Assembly: GCA_022340885.1 (NCBI GenBank)
Contig: JAJDND010000027.1
Span: 1 to 39,976, forward strand
Reading direction: 5' to 3'
Source of the DNA: Desulfobacterales bacterium
GTDB taxonomy: Bacteria; Desulfobacterota; Desulfobacteria; Desulfobacterales; UBA11574
DNA: 39,976 bases
Shown here: positions 32,565 to 39,976 of the stretch, piece by piece
How the letters are laid out: each line of letters begins with the position of its first letter
How positions within the stretch are numbered: position 1 is the first letter of the stretch
Translations under genes and position numbers: made by a program
Notes under the pieces: model-generated
What the model saw: only the letters and a program-made list of their open reading frames with translations
The model's database searches: none
What the model was told of the DNA's origin: nothing

Positions 32565-33341
32565 CTACAGGTTGTCGATATCCATATCGGATCTGATACC
32601 GAACCGTGTCAGGACAAAGTCATACTTTACAGGATCATCCGGCGCAAATTGTCTGAACCCGGAAGTAATTTCAAGTGCGGTGCGCATATTCGCCTGCCGG
32701 CTTTTGGTAAACCCCAGTTTCAATCCGATCTTATGCATATGTGTGTCCAGAGGAACGATCAGTTTTGAAAGGGCAATCCCTTGCCAGCCGCCCGGATCCA
32801 CATCGTCTTTTCGAACCATCCACCTTAAAAACAGATTCATTCGTTTACAGGCACTTCCTCTTTGCGGCAAAGCAATGAGATGGCCCGGGGTGCAATTTTC
32901 GGCTGTCAGCGCAATTGAAAAAGAGTTGAGGGCAGATATGACGGTCCTGTCATCGTCGTATATCGCTCGGAGGAAACAGTCGTTTAAAGAGCCGTATTGG
33001 TCAAGCACGTTTTTGGCGCCCTGCAGCAATCCGGCCAGATGATCCCCTCGGGCAAACCGGTGTGTAAAGTCCTTAAAGGTTTTGCACATGGATGTATGCG
33101 TTGAATACTCGAGAAATCGGCAAGGAGACGGTGCCATCCGGTTCAGAACGTACGACACGCTTTTAAGGATTTGGTTAACCCTTCCGTATGCCAGCGAAGA
33201 TGCAACCAGTCCGGCGATCTCACGGTCTTTGATATCATCGTATCGATGTAAAAATTCGACGGGATCCGGATGGACATATTGATCTTTATTATATTGCCGA
33301 TACAAATTTTCCAGTTTTCTTTTTATATTTTTGGGACGCAT
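32565..33341 (-). CDS. TIGR02757-family (DUF2400) protein
   Basis: This 258-residue cytoplasmic protein matches the conserved TIGR02757/DUF2400 text: HPDPVEFLHRYDDIKDREIAGLVASSLAYGRVNQIL, CKRMNLFLRWMVRKDDVDPGGW and IVPLDTHMHKIGLKLGFTKSRQAN. The family has a helix-hairpin-helix glycosylase-like character, but its activity is not established to my knowledge. The expected length is met. The start at 33341 lacks a strong ribosome site. It is upstream of, and likely cotranscribed with, the sigma-54 activator. Confidence 0.88.
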   Translation of the reverse strand: MRPKNIKRKLENLYRQYNKDQYVHPDPVEFLHRYDDIKDREIAGLVASSLAYGRVNQILKSVSYVLNRMAPSPCRFLEYSTHTSMCKTFKDFTHRFARGDHLAGLLQGAKNVLDQYGSLNDCFLRAIYDDDRTVISALNSFSIALTAENCTPGHLIALPQRGSACKRMNLFLRWMVRKDDVDPGGWQGIALSKLIVPLDTHMHKIGLKLGFTKSRQANMRTALEITSGFRQFAPDDPVKYDFVLTRFGIRSDMDIDNL

Positions 33342-33414
33342 TTTTATTCGGGCTTGTCAAAGACAGGCGCTTTCATATATATTTATCTTGTAACCGTATC
33401 ACTGTTTAAAATGG

Positions 33415-33440
33415 ATGAATTCGTAAAAAGCCGAATTCAT
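33415..33440. other. Inverted repeat upstream of the TraB-family gene
   Basis: ATGAATTCG and CGAATTCAT form a perfect 9-bp stem with an 8-base loop. It lies between divergent genes, 62 bp before the TraB-family start. It may be an operator or a leader hairpin; no T-run follows. Confidence 0.4.
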
Positions 33441-33501
33441 ATATTGTGAGGCCCTCTAAACCGCTCGCTTCGGATTGAATTTAGTTTTACAAGGAATTTG
33501 A

Positions 33502-34665
33502 ATGAAAGACGAAACAAATAACATACATTCCCTTTTTTGGGAAGAAAAAGAAATTATACTGGTGGGTACGGCACACGTATCTAAGGAGAGCGCTCAACTG
33601 GTCGGCGGCGTCATCGAATCAGAAAAACCGGATACGGTCTGTATTGAATTGTGTGAGGCCAGGTATCAATCGATTCGCCAGAAAGAAAAATGGCTGGATA
33701 CGGACATTATCAAGGTGATTAAAGAAAAAAAATCCTTTTTGCTTTTGTCCAATCTCCTTCTGGCATCCTTTCAAAAACGGATCGCCGACAAATTCGATAT
33801 TGTGCCCGGCGCCGAGATGATCAAAGCCATCGATGCCGCAGAAGCCGTCGGCGCCCGCATCCATCTGGCCGATAGAAATATTCGCATTACCCTGGCAAAG
33901 ACCTGGCGTGCCATGGGATTGTGGGGTAAAATCAAACTCCTGTTTCACCTGCTGTTGTCCTTGGGCGAGATCGAAGAAATCACTGAAAAAGACATTGAAA
34001 AAATGCAACAACAAGATGTGCTTGAATCGCTTCTTGCCGACGTGGGGAAATCGCTTCCTGTCTTAAGAGATATCTTGATCGACGAAAGGGATCAATACCT
34101 GACCCATAAAATCCGAACCGCGCCCGGCCATAAAATTGTGGCGGTTGTGGGAGCCGGCCATGTCCCCGGCATTAAAAAATACTGGAACGAAGAGATCGAC
34201 ATAAACCGTTTGAACCAAATTCCACCGAAAGGAAAATTGTCCGGACTGTTGAAATGGATCATCCCTTTGGGGATCCTTGTCCTTTTCGTATGGGGTTTTT
34301 ATCATGGCGGAACTCATGTCGGCACGAATATGATCACCTGGTGGATCATGGCAAACGGTATTCTGGCAGGTCTTGGCGCAGCCATTGCGCTGGCTCATCC
34401 ATTGACAATCTTATCTTCAATCCTGGCCGCTCCGCTGACCTCTTTGAATCCCATGATAGCGGCGGGTTGGGTTTCAGGTCTCGTGGAGGCTGTTTCGCGA
34501 AAGCCCAAGGTCAGAGATTTTGAAAACCTGTCCAGTGATATTCTTTCCGTAAAAGGTTTCTGGAAAAACAAGATCACGCGTATTCTTTTGGTGGTGGTTT
34601 TTACGAATCTGGGCAGTGCCATCGGCACTTTTGTCGCCATTCCGCTCATGGTAAAAGTATTGTAA
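33502..34665 (+). CDS. TraB/PrgY-family membrane protein
   Basis: This 387-residue protein has an N-terminal TraB/GumN/Tiki-type domain with VGTAHVSKES (about 22-31), CIELCEARY (about 49-57), HLADRNIRIT and VAVVGAGHVPGI. These motifs carry the conserved His and Glu of this putative metalloprotease superfamily. Four or so membrane helices follow (250-270, 280-300, 300-325, 360-385). In Enterococcus PrgY reduces pheromone activity; the bacterial chromosomal homologues have no fixed role. The start follows AAGGAATTTGA. The purN start lies directly behind its stop, so the two are probably coupled. Confidence 0.88.
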   Translation: MKDETNNIHSLFWEEKEIILVGTAHVSKESAQLVGGVIESEKPDTVCIELCEARYQSIRQKEKWLDTDIIKVIKEKKSFLLLSNLLLASFQKRIADKFDIVPGAEMIKAIDAAEAVGARIHLADRNIRITLAKTWRAMGLWGKIKLLFHLLLSLGEIEEITEKDIEKMQQQDVLESLLADVGKSLPVLRDILIDERDQYLTHKIRTAPGHKIVAVVGAGHVPGIKKYWNEEIDINRLNQIPPKGKLSGLLKWIIPLGILVLFVWGFYHGGTHVGTNMITWWIMANGILAGLGAAIALAHPLTILSSILAAPLTSLNPMIAAGWVSGLVEAVSRKPKVRDFENLSSDILSVKGFWKNKITRILLVVVFTNLGSAIGTFVAIPLMVKVL

Positions 34666-34676
34666 CCTTGGAAACA

Positions 34677-35489
34677 ATGGTAATGAGGAAGAATATTCGT
34701 ATCGGCGTATTGATATCCGGCAGCGGGACAAACCTCCAGGCCATCATGAATGCCTGTGAATCCGGAAAAATACCCGGCAGTATCGTATTTATTGGGTCGG
34801 ATACCTCCCATGCCGCCGGTCTCAAAAGGGGCAAAAGCCATAATATACCGACCTTTGTTGTAGATTACCCGTCCATTATCCGAAACTTCAAAAAAGCACC
34901 GCAACAGGTCACCTTGCCCGATGATTTTGATCTTTACGAAATTTTTTCAAAACAAACACTTTTCCCCGCAGATGCAGATGATGCAACCGTGAAAGCTTTC
35001 TTTATCCCCAGGGTGATTGCAGAAGCGGCGATCCTTGATAAAATGAAAAATTATTCAATTGATCTTCTGGTGCTGGCCGGTTTTATGCGAAATCTAACCC
35101 CCTATTTTATCGACAGGGTGAATACGGTTCCGGGGCATCCTAAAATCATGAATATTCATCCGGCCCTGCTTCCGGCGTTTCCCGGGAATGACGGTTATGG
35201 AGATACGTTTCGCTATGGAAGCAAAGTCGGCGGGTGTACGGTACATTTTGTCGATTACGGAGAGGATACGGGCCCGATTATCGGTCAAAAAGCTTATACC
35301 ATTTCAGAAGATGACACGCTGGAATCCATCAGGGAAAAAGGATTGAAACTGGAATGGTCGCTGTATCCGGAATGTGTCAAACTGTTCGCCGAAGGCCGCC
35401 TTAAAACCGTTCGGAAGTCATATGCGCTGAAAAACGGTAAAAAAATGCACAGGACCGTGGTGAAGATATTGCCTTCGCCCGAAGATTAG
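34677..35489 (+). CDS. purN: Phosphoribosylglycinamide formyltransferase PurN, enlarged
   Basis: PurN adds the first formyl group in purine synthesis using 10-formyltetrahydrofolate. IRIGVLISGSGTNLQAIMNA, LLVLAGFMRNLTPYFIDRV, MNIHPALLPAFPG (catalytic His) and GCTVHFVDYGEDTGPIIGQ (catalytic Asp) are present. At about 270 residues it is well above the usual ~200. The extra length is an insertion of about 50 residues between the ribose-phosphate-binding part and LVLAGFMR (from DYPSIIRNF to DKMKNYSI), plus a basic C-terminal tail. Possible starts are TTG 34668, ATG 34677 and ATG 34683, none with a clear ribosome site. Confidence 0.9.
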   Translation: MVMRKNIRIGVLISGSGTNLQAIMNACESGKIPGSIVFIGSDTSHAAGLKRGKSHNIPTFVVDYPSIIRNFKKAPQQVTLPDDFDLYEIFSKQTLFPADADDATVKAFFIPRVIAEAAILDKMKNYSIDLLVLAGFMRNLTPYFIDRVNTVPGHPKIMNIHPALLPAFPGNDGYGDTFRYGSKVGGCTVHFVDYGEDTGPIIGQKAYTISEDDTLESIREKGLKLEWSLYPECVKLFAEGRLKTVRKSYALKNGKKMHRTVVKILPSPED

Positions 35490-35490
35490 C

Positions 35491-36582
35491 GTGTCATTCG
35501 TGAAAAAAGAAATTGCGAAGCTGTTGATCCTGGCAACGATGCTTTTGGGGCTGCCGCTTTTGGGCGTCGTTTTCGCGGGTTTTCCGGTGCAAAGATATCT
35601 GGAGTTTCCTCCCCACAGCCGCTATGTTCTTCATGCCCCCTTCTCATGGTATGTCTTTACGGGATATGCTCTTTTCATCCTTTTTTGTGCCGTCCCTTTG
35701 ATCTTTATGGGATTCAAAAATTACACGCCAATACGCATCAAGCCATTGCCCTCACACGCGTTTCCCTGGTGGGGTATTCTGGGTGTTTTCACCGGCATCG
35801 CGACTTGGATATTGGCATGGACTAGATTTTCCTGGTTTATCGAATTTCAACCCCATACCTTTACCCCCCTGTGGCTCTCATATATCCTGGTCATCAACGG
35901 ATTTTGCCGGAAAAGAACCGGACGCTGCATGATGACCGGCAGTCCCGAATTTTTCCTCCTGCTTTTTCCCTTGAGCGCCGGGTTCTGGTGGTTTTTTGAA
36001 TACCTGAATCGCTTCGTTCAGAACTGGCATTACACGGGGATTCATTTTAGTTCATGGGAATATTTTTGGCATGCAACCCTTTCCTTTTCCACCGTATTGC
36101 CGGCGGTTATGGGAACACGTGACGTAATGAAAACGTATTCATGGATTCGACCGGCGTTTGATAACCTTAACCCTGTTAAATGCCCCAATGACAAATTGTT
36201 GGCGGGTTTCGCCCTTGTCATATCCGGCATCAGCCTTACCGGCATCGGCGTATGGCCGAATTACCTTTTCTCTTTGTTGTGGGTCTCCCCGCTGATCATC
36301 ATCGTTTCACTTCAAACCTTGATGGGAGAAAAGCATATATTTTCTGAAATGGCCGCCGGCCATTGGAGCCCGGTGATATCAGCCGTGGCTGCTGCCCTCT
36401 TTTGCGGATTTTTCTGGGAAATGTGGAACTATTACAGCCTGGCCAAGTGGCAATACAGCATTCCGTTTGTTAACCGCTTCAAACTATTTGAAATGCCGAT
36501 TCTTGGATACGCAGGATACCTGCCATTTGGTCTGGAATGTGCCGTAATTGAAGATTTGGCAAAACGCTGGATAAAAAAATGA
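35491..36582 (+). CDS. Polytopic membrane protein of unknown function
   Basis: This 363-residue protein has eight or more predicted membrane helices and many Trp/Phe residues. Its conserved-looking motifs include GFWWFFEYLNRFVQNWHY, GFFWEMWNYYSLAKWQYSIP and LGYAGYLPFGLECAVIEDL; the paired W-E-x-x-N/W-N-Y motifs resemble each other and may reflect an internal duplication. I cannot name a family. It starts with GTG at 35491 (or GTG at 35500), directly after the purN stop, which suggests translational coupling. Confidence 0.7.
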   Translation: MSFVKKEIAKLLILATMLLGLPLLGVVFAGFPVQRYLEFPPHSRYVLHAPFSWYVFTGYALFILFCAVPLIFMGFKNYTPIRIKPLPSHAFPWWGILGVFTGIATWILAWTRFSWFIEFQPHTFTPLWLSYILVINGFCRKRTGRCMMTGSPEFFLLLFPLSAGFWWFFEYLNRFVQNWHYTGIHFSSWEYFWHATLSFSTVLPAVMGTRDVMKTYSWIRPAFDNLNPVKCPNDKLLAGFALVISGISLTGIGVWPNYLFSLLWVSPLIIIVSLQTLMGEKHIFSEMAAGHWSPVISAVAAALFCGFFWEMWNYYSLAKWQYSIPFVNRFKLFEMPILGYAGYLPFGLECAVIEDLAKRWIKK

Positions 36583-36818
36583 AGTTCTCCCATTTCCCGT
36601 TCCTGAGGCGGAAATCGTCGGGCGAGTATCAGATGGTGATCGATAACCTGTGAATTCTGAACAGGCAGTCAATGTTTAAACATTTTTCAATAGCTTCCAT
36701 GTTCCTTTCTCATCTTATCAGTTGTCAAACTCCCGCAGCTTCAAATTTTTCCTTGCATGGAGATCTGAACCAAAGGTATACCCTGAACACATAAAAACAA
36801 CGCATTGAATATCAGCGG

Positions 36819-38393
36819 GTGCTTAATTTGAAAAACCACAGACTCGACAGAACCAGACTTTTTTTCGGCGCAGCCAGCGGCATTTTACTGACATTGTCTT
36901 TCCCGAAAACCGGTATTTCTTTTTTGGCCTGGTTTGCGTTGGTGCCTTTGTTAGCCGCATCGAGAAATCTTTCTTTAAAAAACAGTTTTTTTCTCGGTCT
37001 GCTGGCCGGGTTGGCTCACTATCTCACGCTTATCTACTGGCTGGCCCACACCATGACGATTTATGGACACCTTTCCTTTTACATAAGCCTGCCGATTCTT
37101 TTCCTGTTATCATTCTATTTGGCGCTTTTCATTGCCATGTTTTCAATGACCGTCACCCGGCTGTGCGCAACGCCTATTTCTCTTTTCTTCATTGCGCCGT
37201 CGATCTGGGTTTCGCTGGAATACATTCGTTCGTTTCTTTTCACGGGTTTTCCGTGGGAGCTTTTGGGATATTCGCAATTTAATATGCTGAATATCATTCA
37301 AATATCGGATATATTCGGTGTTTATGGGGTCTCTTTTTGTATTGTGATGGTAAATGCAACCCTCTTATTGATATATCTTGCACTGACAGGCAAAAACGGG
37401 GGGGAAAAAAGTATTGGGATCAAACAGGCAGCCACGGCAACAGCGGCTGTTGCTGTAATACTTGTCGCTGTGTGGGGTTACGGCGTACAGCAGATACACA
37501 GGATCCATGAACAGATCGTCAAATCTCCATCCATTAAAGCCGCTATCATCCAGGGAAACATTGATCAGGCCAAAAAATGGGATCCGGCTTTTCAGCGGTC
37601 ATCAACTTTAAAATATATTCGTCTTTCATTGCTTACAAAAAACTTTAAACCGGATCTGGTTGTTTGGCCGGAGACGGCGACACCTTTTTATTTCACCAGA
37701 AATCTTGAACTGTCCAAACTGGTTCTAGCGGGAATTCGAGAAACCGGCACGGATTTTCTAATCGGCAGTCCGGCATTCAACGTTAAGGATAACAAGATCG
37801 AATATTTTAACAGTGCTTTTCTTGTCGATGCCGCCGGAAAGGTAATGGGCCGGTATGACAAATCCCATCTCGTACCTTTCGGAGAGTATGTTCCCCTTAA
37901 AAAATGGCTTCCGTTTGTGGGGAAAATGGTAGAAGGTGTCGGAGACTTTCGGGCCGGCGAAAAAGGACGAACCCTGAAATGGAAAAACTTCAGAATCGGG
38001 GTGCTGATCTGCTACGAAGTGATCTTCCCGCCCCTTGCCCGAGCTATGGTTCGAAACCATGCGTCGATTTTGATCAATATCACCAATGATGCATGGTACG
38101 GAAAATCCAGCGCACCCTTTCAGCATTTTTCCATGGCGATTTTCAGGGCCGTCGAAAACCGGAGATCTCTGGTACGAGCAGCAAATACCGGAATCAGCGG
38201 CTTTATAGATCCCTCCGGCAGGATCATTGAATCCACCGGTCTTTTTAAAAATGCAGTTATCACCCAAAATGTACCTTTGCTCGATGCGGAAACGTTTTAT
38301 ACAAGATTCGGAGATGTGTTTGCAATGACATGTTTGGGGATTGCCGTGTTATTTATATTGTTCCGGCTGTTTAAATTCCGGATACATTCCTAA
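36819..38393 (+). CDS. lnt: Apolipoprotein N-acyltransferase Lnt
   Basis: Lnt adds the third acyl chain to lipoproteins in the inner membrane. The 524-residue protein has six or so N-terminal helices and a periplasmic nitrilase domain. Its catalytic residues are visible: Glu in VWPETATPF, Lys in RYDKSHLVPFGEYVP and Cys in GVLICYEVIFP. NITNDAWYGKSSAPFQHFSMAIFRAVENRRSLVRAANTGISG is also diagnostic. The start is GTG 36819 or TTG 36828; GGGTG before the TTG could act as ribosome site. It is 168 bp upstream of prfB. Confidence 0.95.
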   Translation: MLNLKNHRLDRTRLFFGAASGILLTLSFPKTGISFLAWFALVPLLAASRNLSLKNSFFLGLLAGLAHYLTLIYWLAHTMTIYGHLSFYISLPILFLLSFYLALFIAMFSMTVTRLCATPISLFFIAPSIWVSLEYIRSFLFTGFPWELLGYSQFNMLNIIQISDIFGVYGVSFCIVMVNATLLLIYLALTGKNGGEKSIGIKQAATATAAVAVILVAVWGYGVQQIHRIHEQIVKSPSIKAAIIQGNIDQAKKWDPAFQRSSTLKYIRLSLLTKNFKPDLVVWPETATPFYFTRNLELSKLVLAGIRETGTDFLIGSPAFNVKDNKIEYFNSAFLVDAAGKVMGRYDKSHLVPFGEYVPLKKWLPFVGKMVEGVGDFRAGEKGRTLKWKNFRIGVLICYEVIFPPLARAMVRNHASILINITNDAWYGKSSAPFQHFSMAIFRAVENRRSLVRAANTGISGFIDPSGRIIESTGLFKNAVITQNVPLLDAETFYTRFGDVFAMTCLGIAVLFILFRLFKFRIHS

Positions 38394-38561
38394 AAAAATA
38401 TTGAAGGGGACTGACGGACTTGCAAAAAAGTCAAAAAATAGCCCTTTTACGAATTCAAAGCTATTGAAACATATCGAAAACAGCATTATAATCGCTTTTC
38501 AATCGAACCATTTAAACTTAACGAGCAAAGCACATAAAATATCCGTCAAAGGAGGCAACCC

Positions 38562-39660
38562 ATGAGTATTGAAATCAAAGAAAATATAAAGGTGCTGTAT
38601 GAAAAATTAGAAAAGATTAAGGACTATCTTTGACCTCCCTGCAAAAGAACATCGGCTGAAAGAAATCGAAAGCCGGATCGCCAAAAAAAAATTTTGGGAT
38701 GACCCTGAATCCGGTAAATCCGTATTAAAAGAACGAACCTCGATTTCCGGGACCATCAATAGATTTAATGAACTCTATAAAGAGTTGGAAGAGAGTGAAA
38801 TCCTGTTTGATCTCGGCTTGGAGGAATCGGATTCAGACACGGTAGATGAAGCCGCCCGCCAAATTCGACAGCTTGAAAAACAAATAAAAAAATATTCCGT
38901 TGATTTGACCCTCGATCAGGAAGACGATTCGAACAACGCCATCGTTTCCATCAACGCAGGAGCAGGCGGCACAGAAGCCCAGGACTGGGCTGAAATGCTC
39001 TTTCGAATGTATTTGCGGTGGATCGATCAAAAAGGATTTAAAAGCAGTATCATCGATTTTCAGCCGGGTGATGAAGCAGGAATAAAAAGCGTTACATTTA
39101 CCGGTGTCGGAAATTACGCATACGGATACTTAAAAACGGAAACCGGCGTTCATCGACTGGTGAGAATTTCACCGTTTAATGCCAGCGGGAAAAGGCATAC
39201 TTCCTTTGCCTCAGTGTTTGTCTACCCCGAACTAAACAATGAAATCGTCGTCGATATCGCCGATAAAGATCTGAGAATCGATGTTTACAGAGCCAGCGGC
39301 GCCGGGGGTCAGCATGTCAACAAAACCAGCAGTGCCGTGCGCATCACGCATCTGCCCAGCGGAATCGTTGTGCAGTGCCAGCAAGAAAAATCGCAGCACC
39401 GAAATAAAGACCTGGCGCTTAAAGTTCTAAAAGCCAGACTGTATCAGCTCGAAAAGCAAAAGCAGGATGAAAAACAACAAGAAATGCATGCCGGCAAGGA
39501 TGAAATTGCCTGGGGGAGCCAAATTCGTTCATATGTCATGCACCCCTATCAAATGGTCAAGGATCACCGCATTAACCTGGAAATAGGTAATATCAACAGT
39601 GTTCTTGACGGTAACCTCGATCCGTTTATCGAAGGCGTGCTGCTCTCGGACAAATCTTAA
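38562..39660 (+). CDS. prfB: Peptide chain release factor 2, with programmed +1 frameshift
   Basis: RF2 terminates translation at UGA and UAA. The gene starts at ATG 38562 after GGAGG and reads 23 codons to CTT TGA (38628-38633). Translation must shift +1 there (CTT, skip T, GAC) and continue in the frame ending at 39660, giving 365 residues, the normal RF2 length. The internal ribosome-like AAGGAC just upstream and the C after TGA match the classical autoregulatory site, where low RF2 favours the shift. The stop-codon recognition motif SPF (RISPFNASGKRHTSFASV) and the catalytic GGQ (SGAGGQHVNKTSSAV) are present. Confidence 0.97.
38619..38634 (+). other. prfB recoding site (+1 frameshift)
   Basis: AAGGACTATCTTTGAC has a Shine-Dalgarno-like AAGGA, a short spacer, the slippery CTT and the UGA C stop context. 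The zero frame ends at 38633 and the +1 frame continues from 38632 with DLPAKEHRLKEIESRIAKKK. Confidence 0.95.
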
Positions 39661-39709
39661 CGGGGACATCCTGTTTTCAAACCCGCAGAAAATCGTTTAA
39701 AATTAATTT

Positions 39710-39976
39710 ATGAACCCTTTAGACATCATCGCCAAATTTTATGATCCCGGCTCAAAGTCCTATCAAATCCTTGTCAAACACGGGCGGCAGGTGGCCGATA
39801 AAGCCATCGAAGCGGCAATGAAGGTTTCTCACCTTGAACCGGATCTTAATTTTATCAAAGAAGCTGCCATGCTGCACGATATTGGAATTTTTGAAACCGA
39901 CACCCCAGAGCTCGGGTGCACAGGGAAACACCCCTATGTCTGCCATGGTTTTTTGGGGAGAAAGATTTTGGATAAC
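39710..39976 (+). CDS. HD-domain protein (3' partial)
   Basis: This gene begins MNPLDIIAKFYDPGSKSYQI and continues LVKHGRQVADKAIEAA...LNFIKEAAMLHDIGIFETDTP, then stays open to the window edge. The first His (LVKHGRQV) and the HD pair (AAMLHDIG, about residue 57) are the metal ligands of the HD phosphohydrolase fold. The KHPYVCHGFLG stretch supplies a further His, as in small cytosolic HD proteins. Its substrate cannot be told from 89 residues. It starts 50 bp after prfB in the same orientation. Confidence 0.85.
   Translation, partial: MNPLDIIAKFYDPGSKSYQILVKHGRQVADKAIEAAMKVSHLEPDLNFIKEAAMLHDIGIFETDTPELGCTGKHPYVCHGFLGRKILDN

Noticed and set aside
1-39976. CRISPR arrays, tRNA or rRNA genes, integrases and complete insertion sequences
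   Set aside because: Looked for on both strands and none seen; the only dispersed repeats are the four ~147-bp elements, which carry no gene.

Overview
This window looks like chromosomal DNA from a Desulfobacterota (deltaproteobacterial), probably Desulfobacterales-type anaerobe. The evidence is a stand-alone nickel CO dehydrogenase (cooS), a DsrC-family protein, a cytochrome c maturation cluster whose CcmE is the Cys/Tyr variant known from Desulfovibrio, a UGA-containing selenoprotein, several good sigma-54 promoters with one enhancer-binding regulator, and mid-range GC content. No rRNA, tRNA, CRISPR array, complete insertion sequence or prophage gene was seen.

Layout. (1) 1-6.4 kb, copper and envelope: copB (5' end off the window) on the plus strand; on the minus strand a His/Cys-rich membrane peptide, a CopA with two YHS and two HMA domains, a 48-residue YHS peptide and an RseC-family protein. 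(2) 6.4-11 kb: an ICMT-like membrane methyltransferase, and a divergent SHOCT-protein/Hsp90-like GHKL ATPase operon behind a near-consensus sigma-54 promoter. (3) 11.4-18.8 kb: a long ccm operon (two small membrane proteins, one CcmH-like, then ccmF, ccmH, a CcmI-like zinc-ribbon protein, ccmE, ccmA, ccmB, ccmC, ccmD), ending with a GrdB-family selenoprotein and then the remnant of a formylglycine-generating-enzyme-like gene. (4) 19.3-23.8 kb: a second CopA flanked by two paralogous membrane-anchored TPR proteins. (5) 23.8-28.7 kb: an SpmA-SpmB-type fusion transporter, a triple zinc-ribbon peptide, lipB-lipA, a DsrC-like protein lacking both redox cysteines, a DRR-repeat peptide and a glutaredoxin. 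(6) 28.7-33.3 kb: cooS, then on the minus strand a TIGR02757-like gene followed by a PAS/sigma-54 activator. (7) 33.5 kb to the end: a TraB/PrgY-like membrane protein, an enlarged purN, an unknown polytopic membrane protein, lnt, prfB with its programmed +1 frameshift, and the start of an HD-domain gene.

The main observations beyond ordinary annotation are four. The first is a selenocysteine codon with an excellent bacterial SECIS hairpin in the last gene of the ccm operon, with a reading-frame problem at its start. The second is a family of four ~147-bp dispersed inverted-repeat (MITE-like) elements, all between genes. The third is a set of sigma-54 promoters in front of copper, envelope and stress genes. 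The fourth is a related palindrome-like motif upstream of the two CopA regions and over the ccm promoter. All functional statements are by reading; no database search or structure prediction was run.
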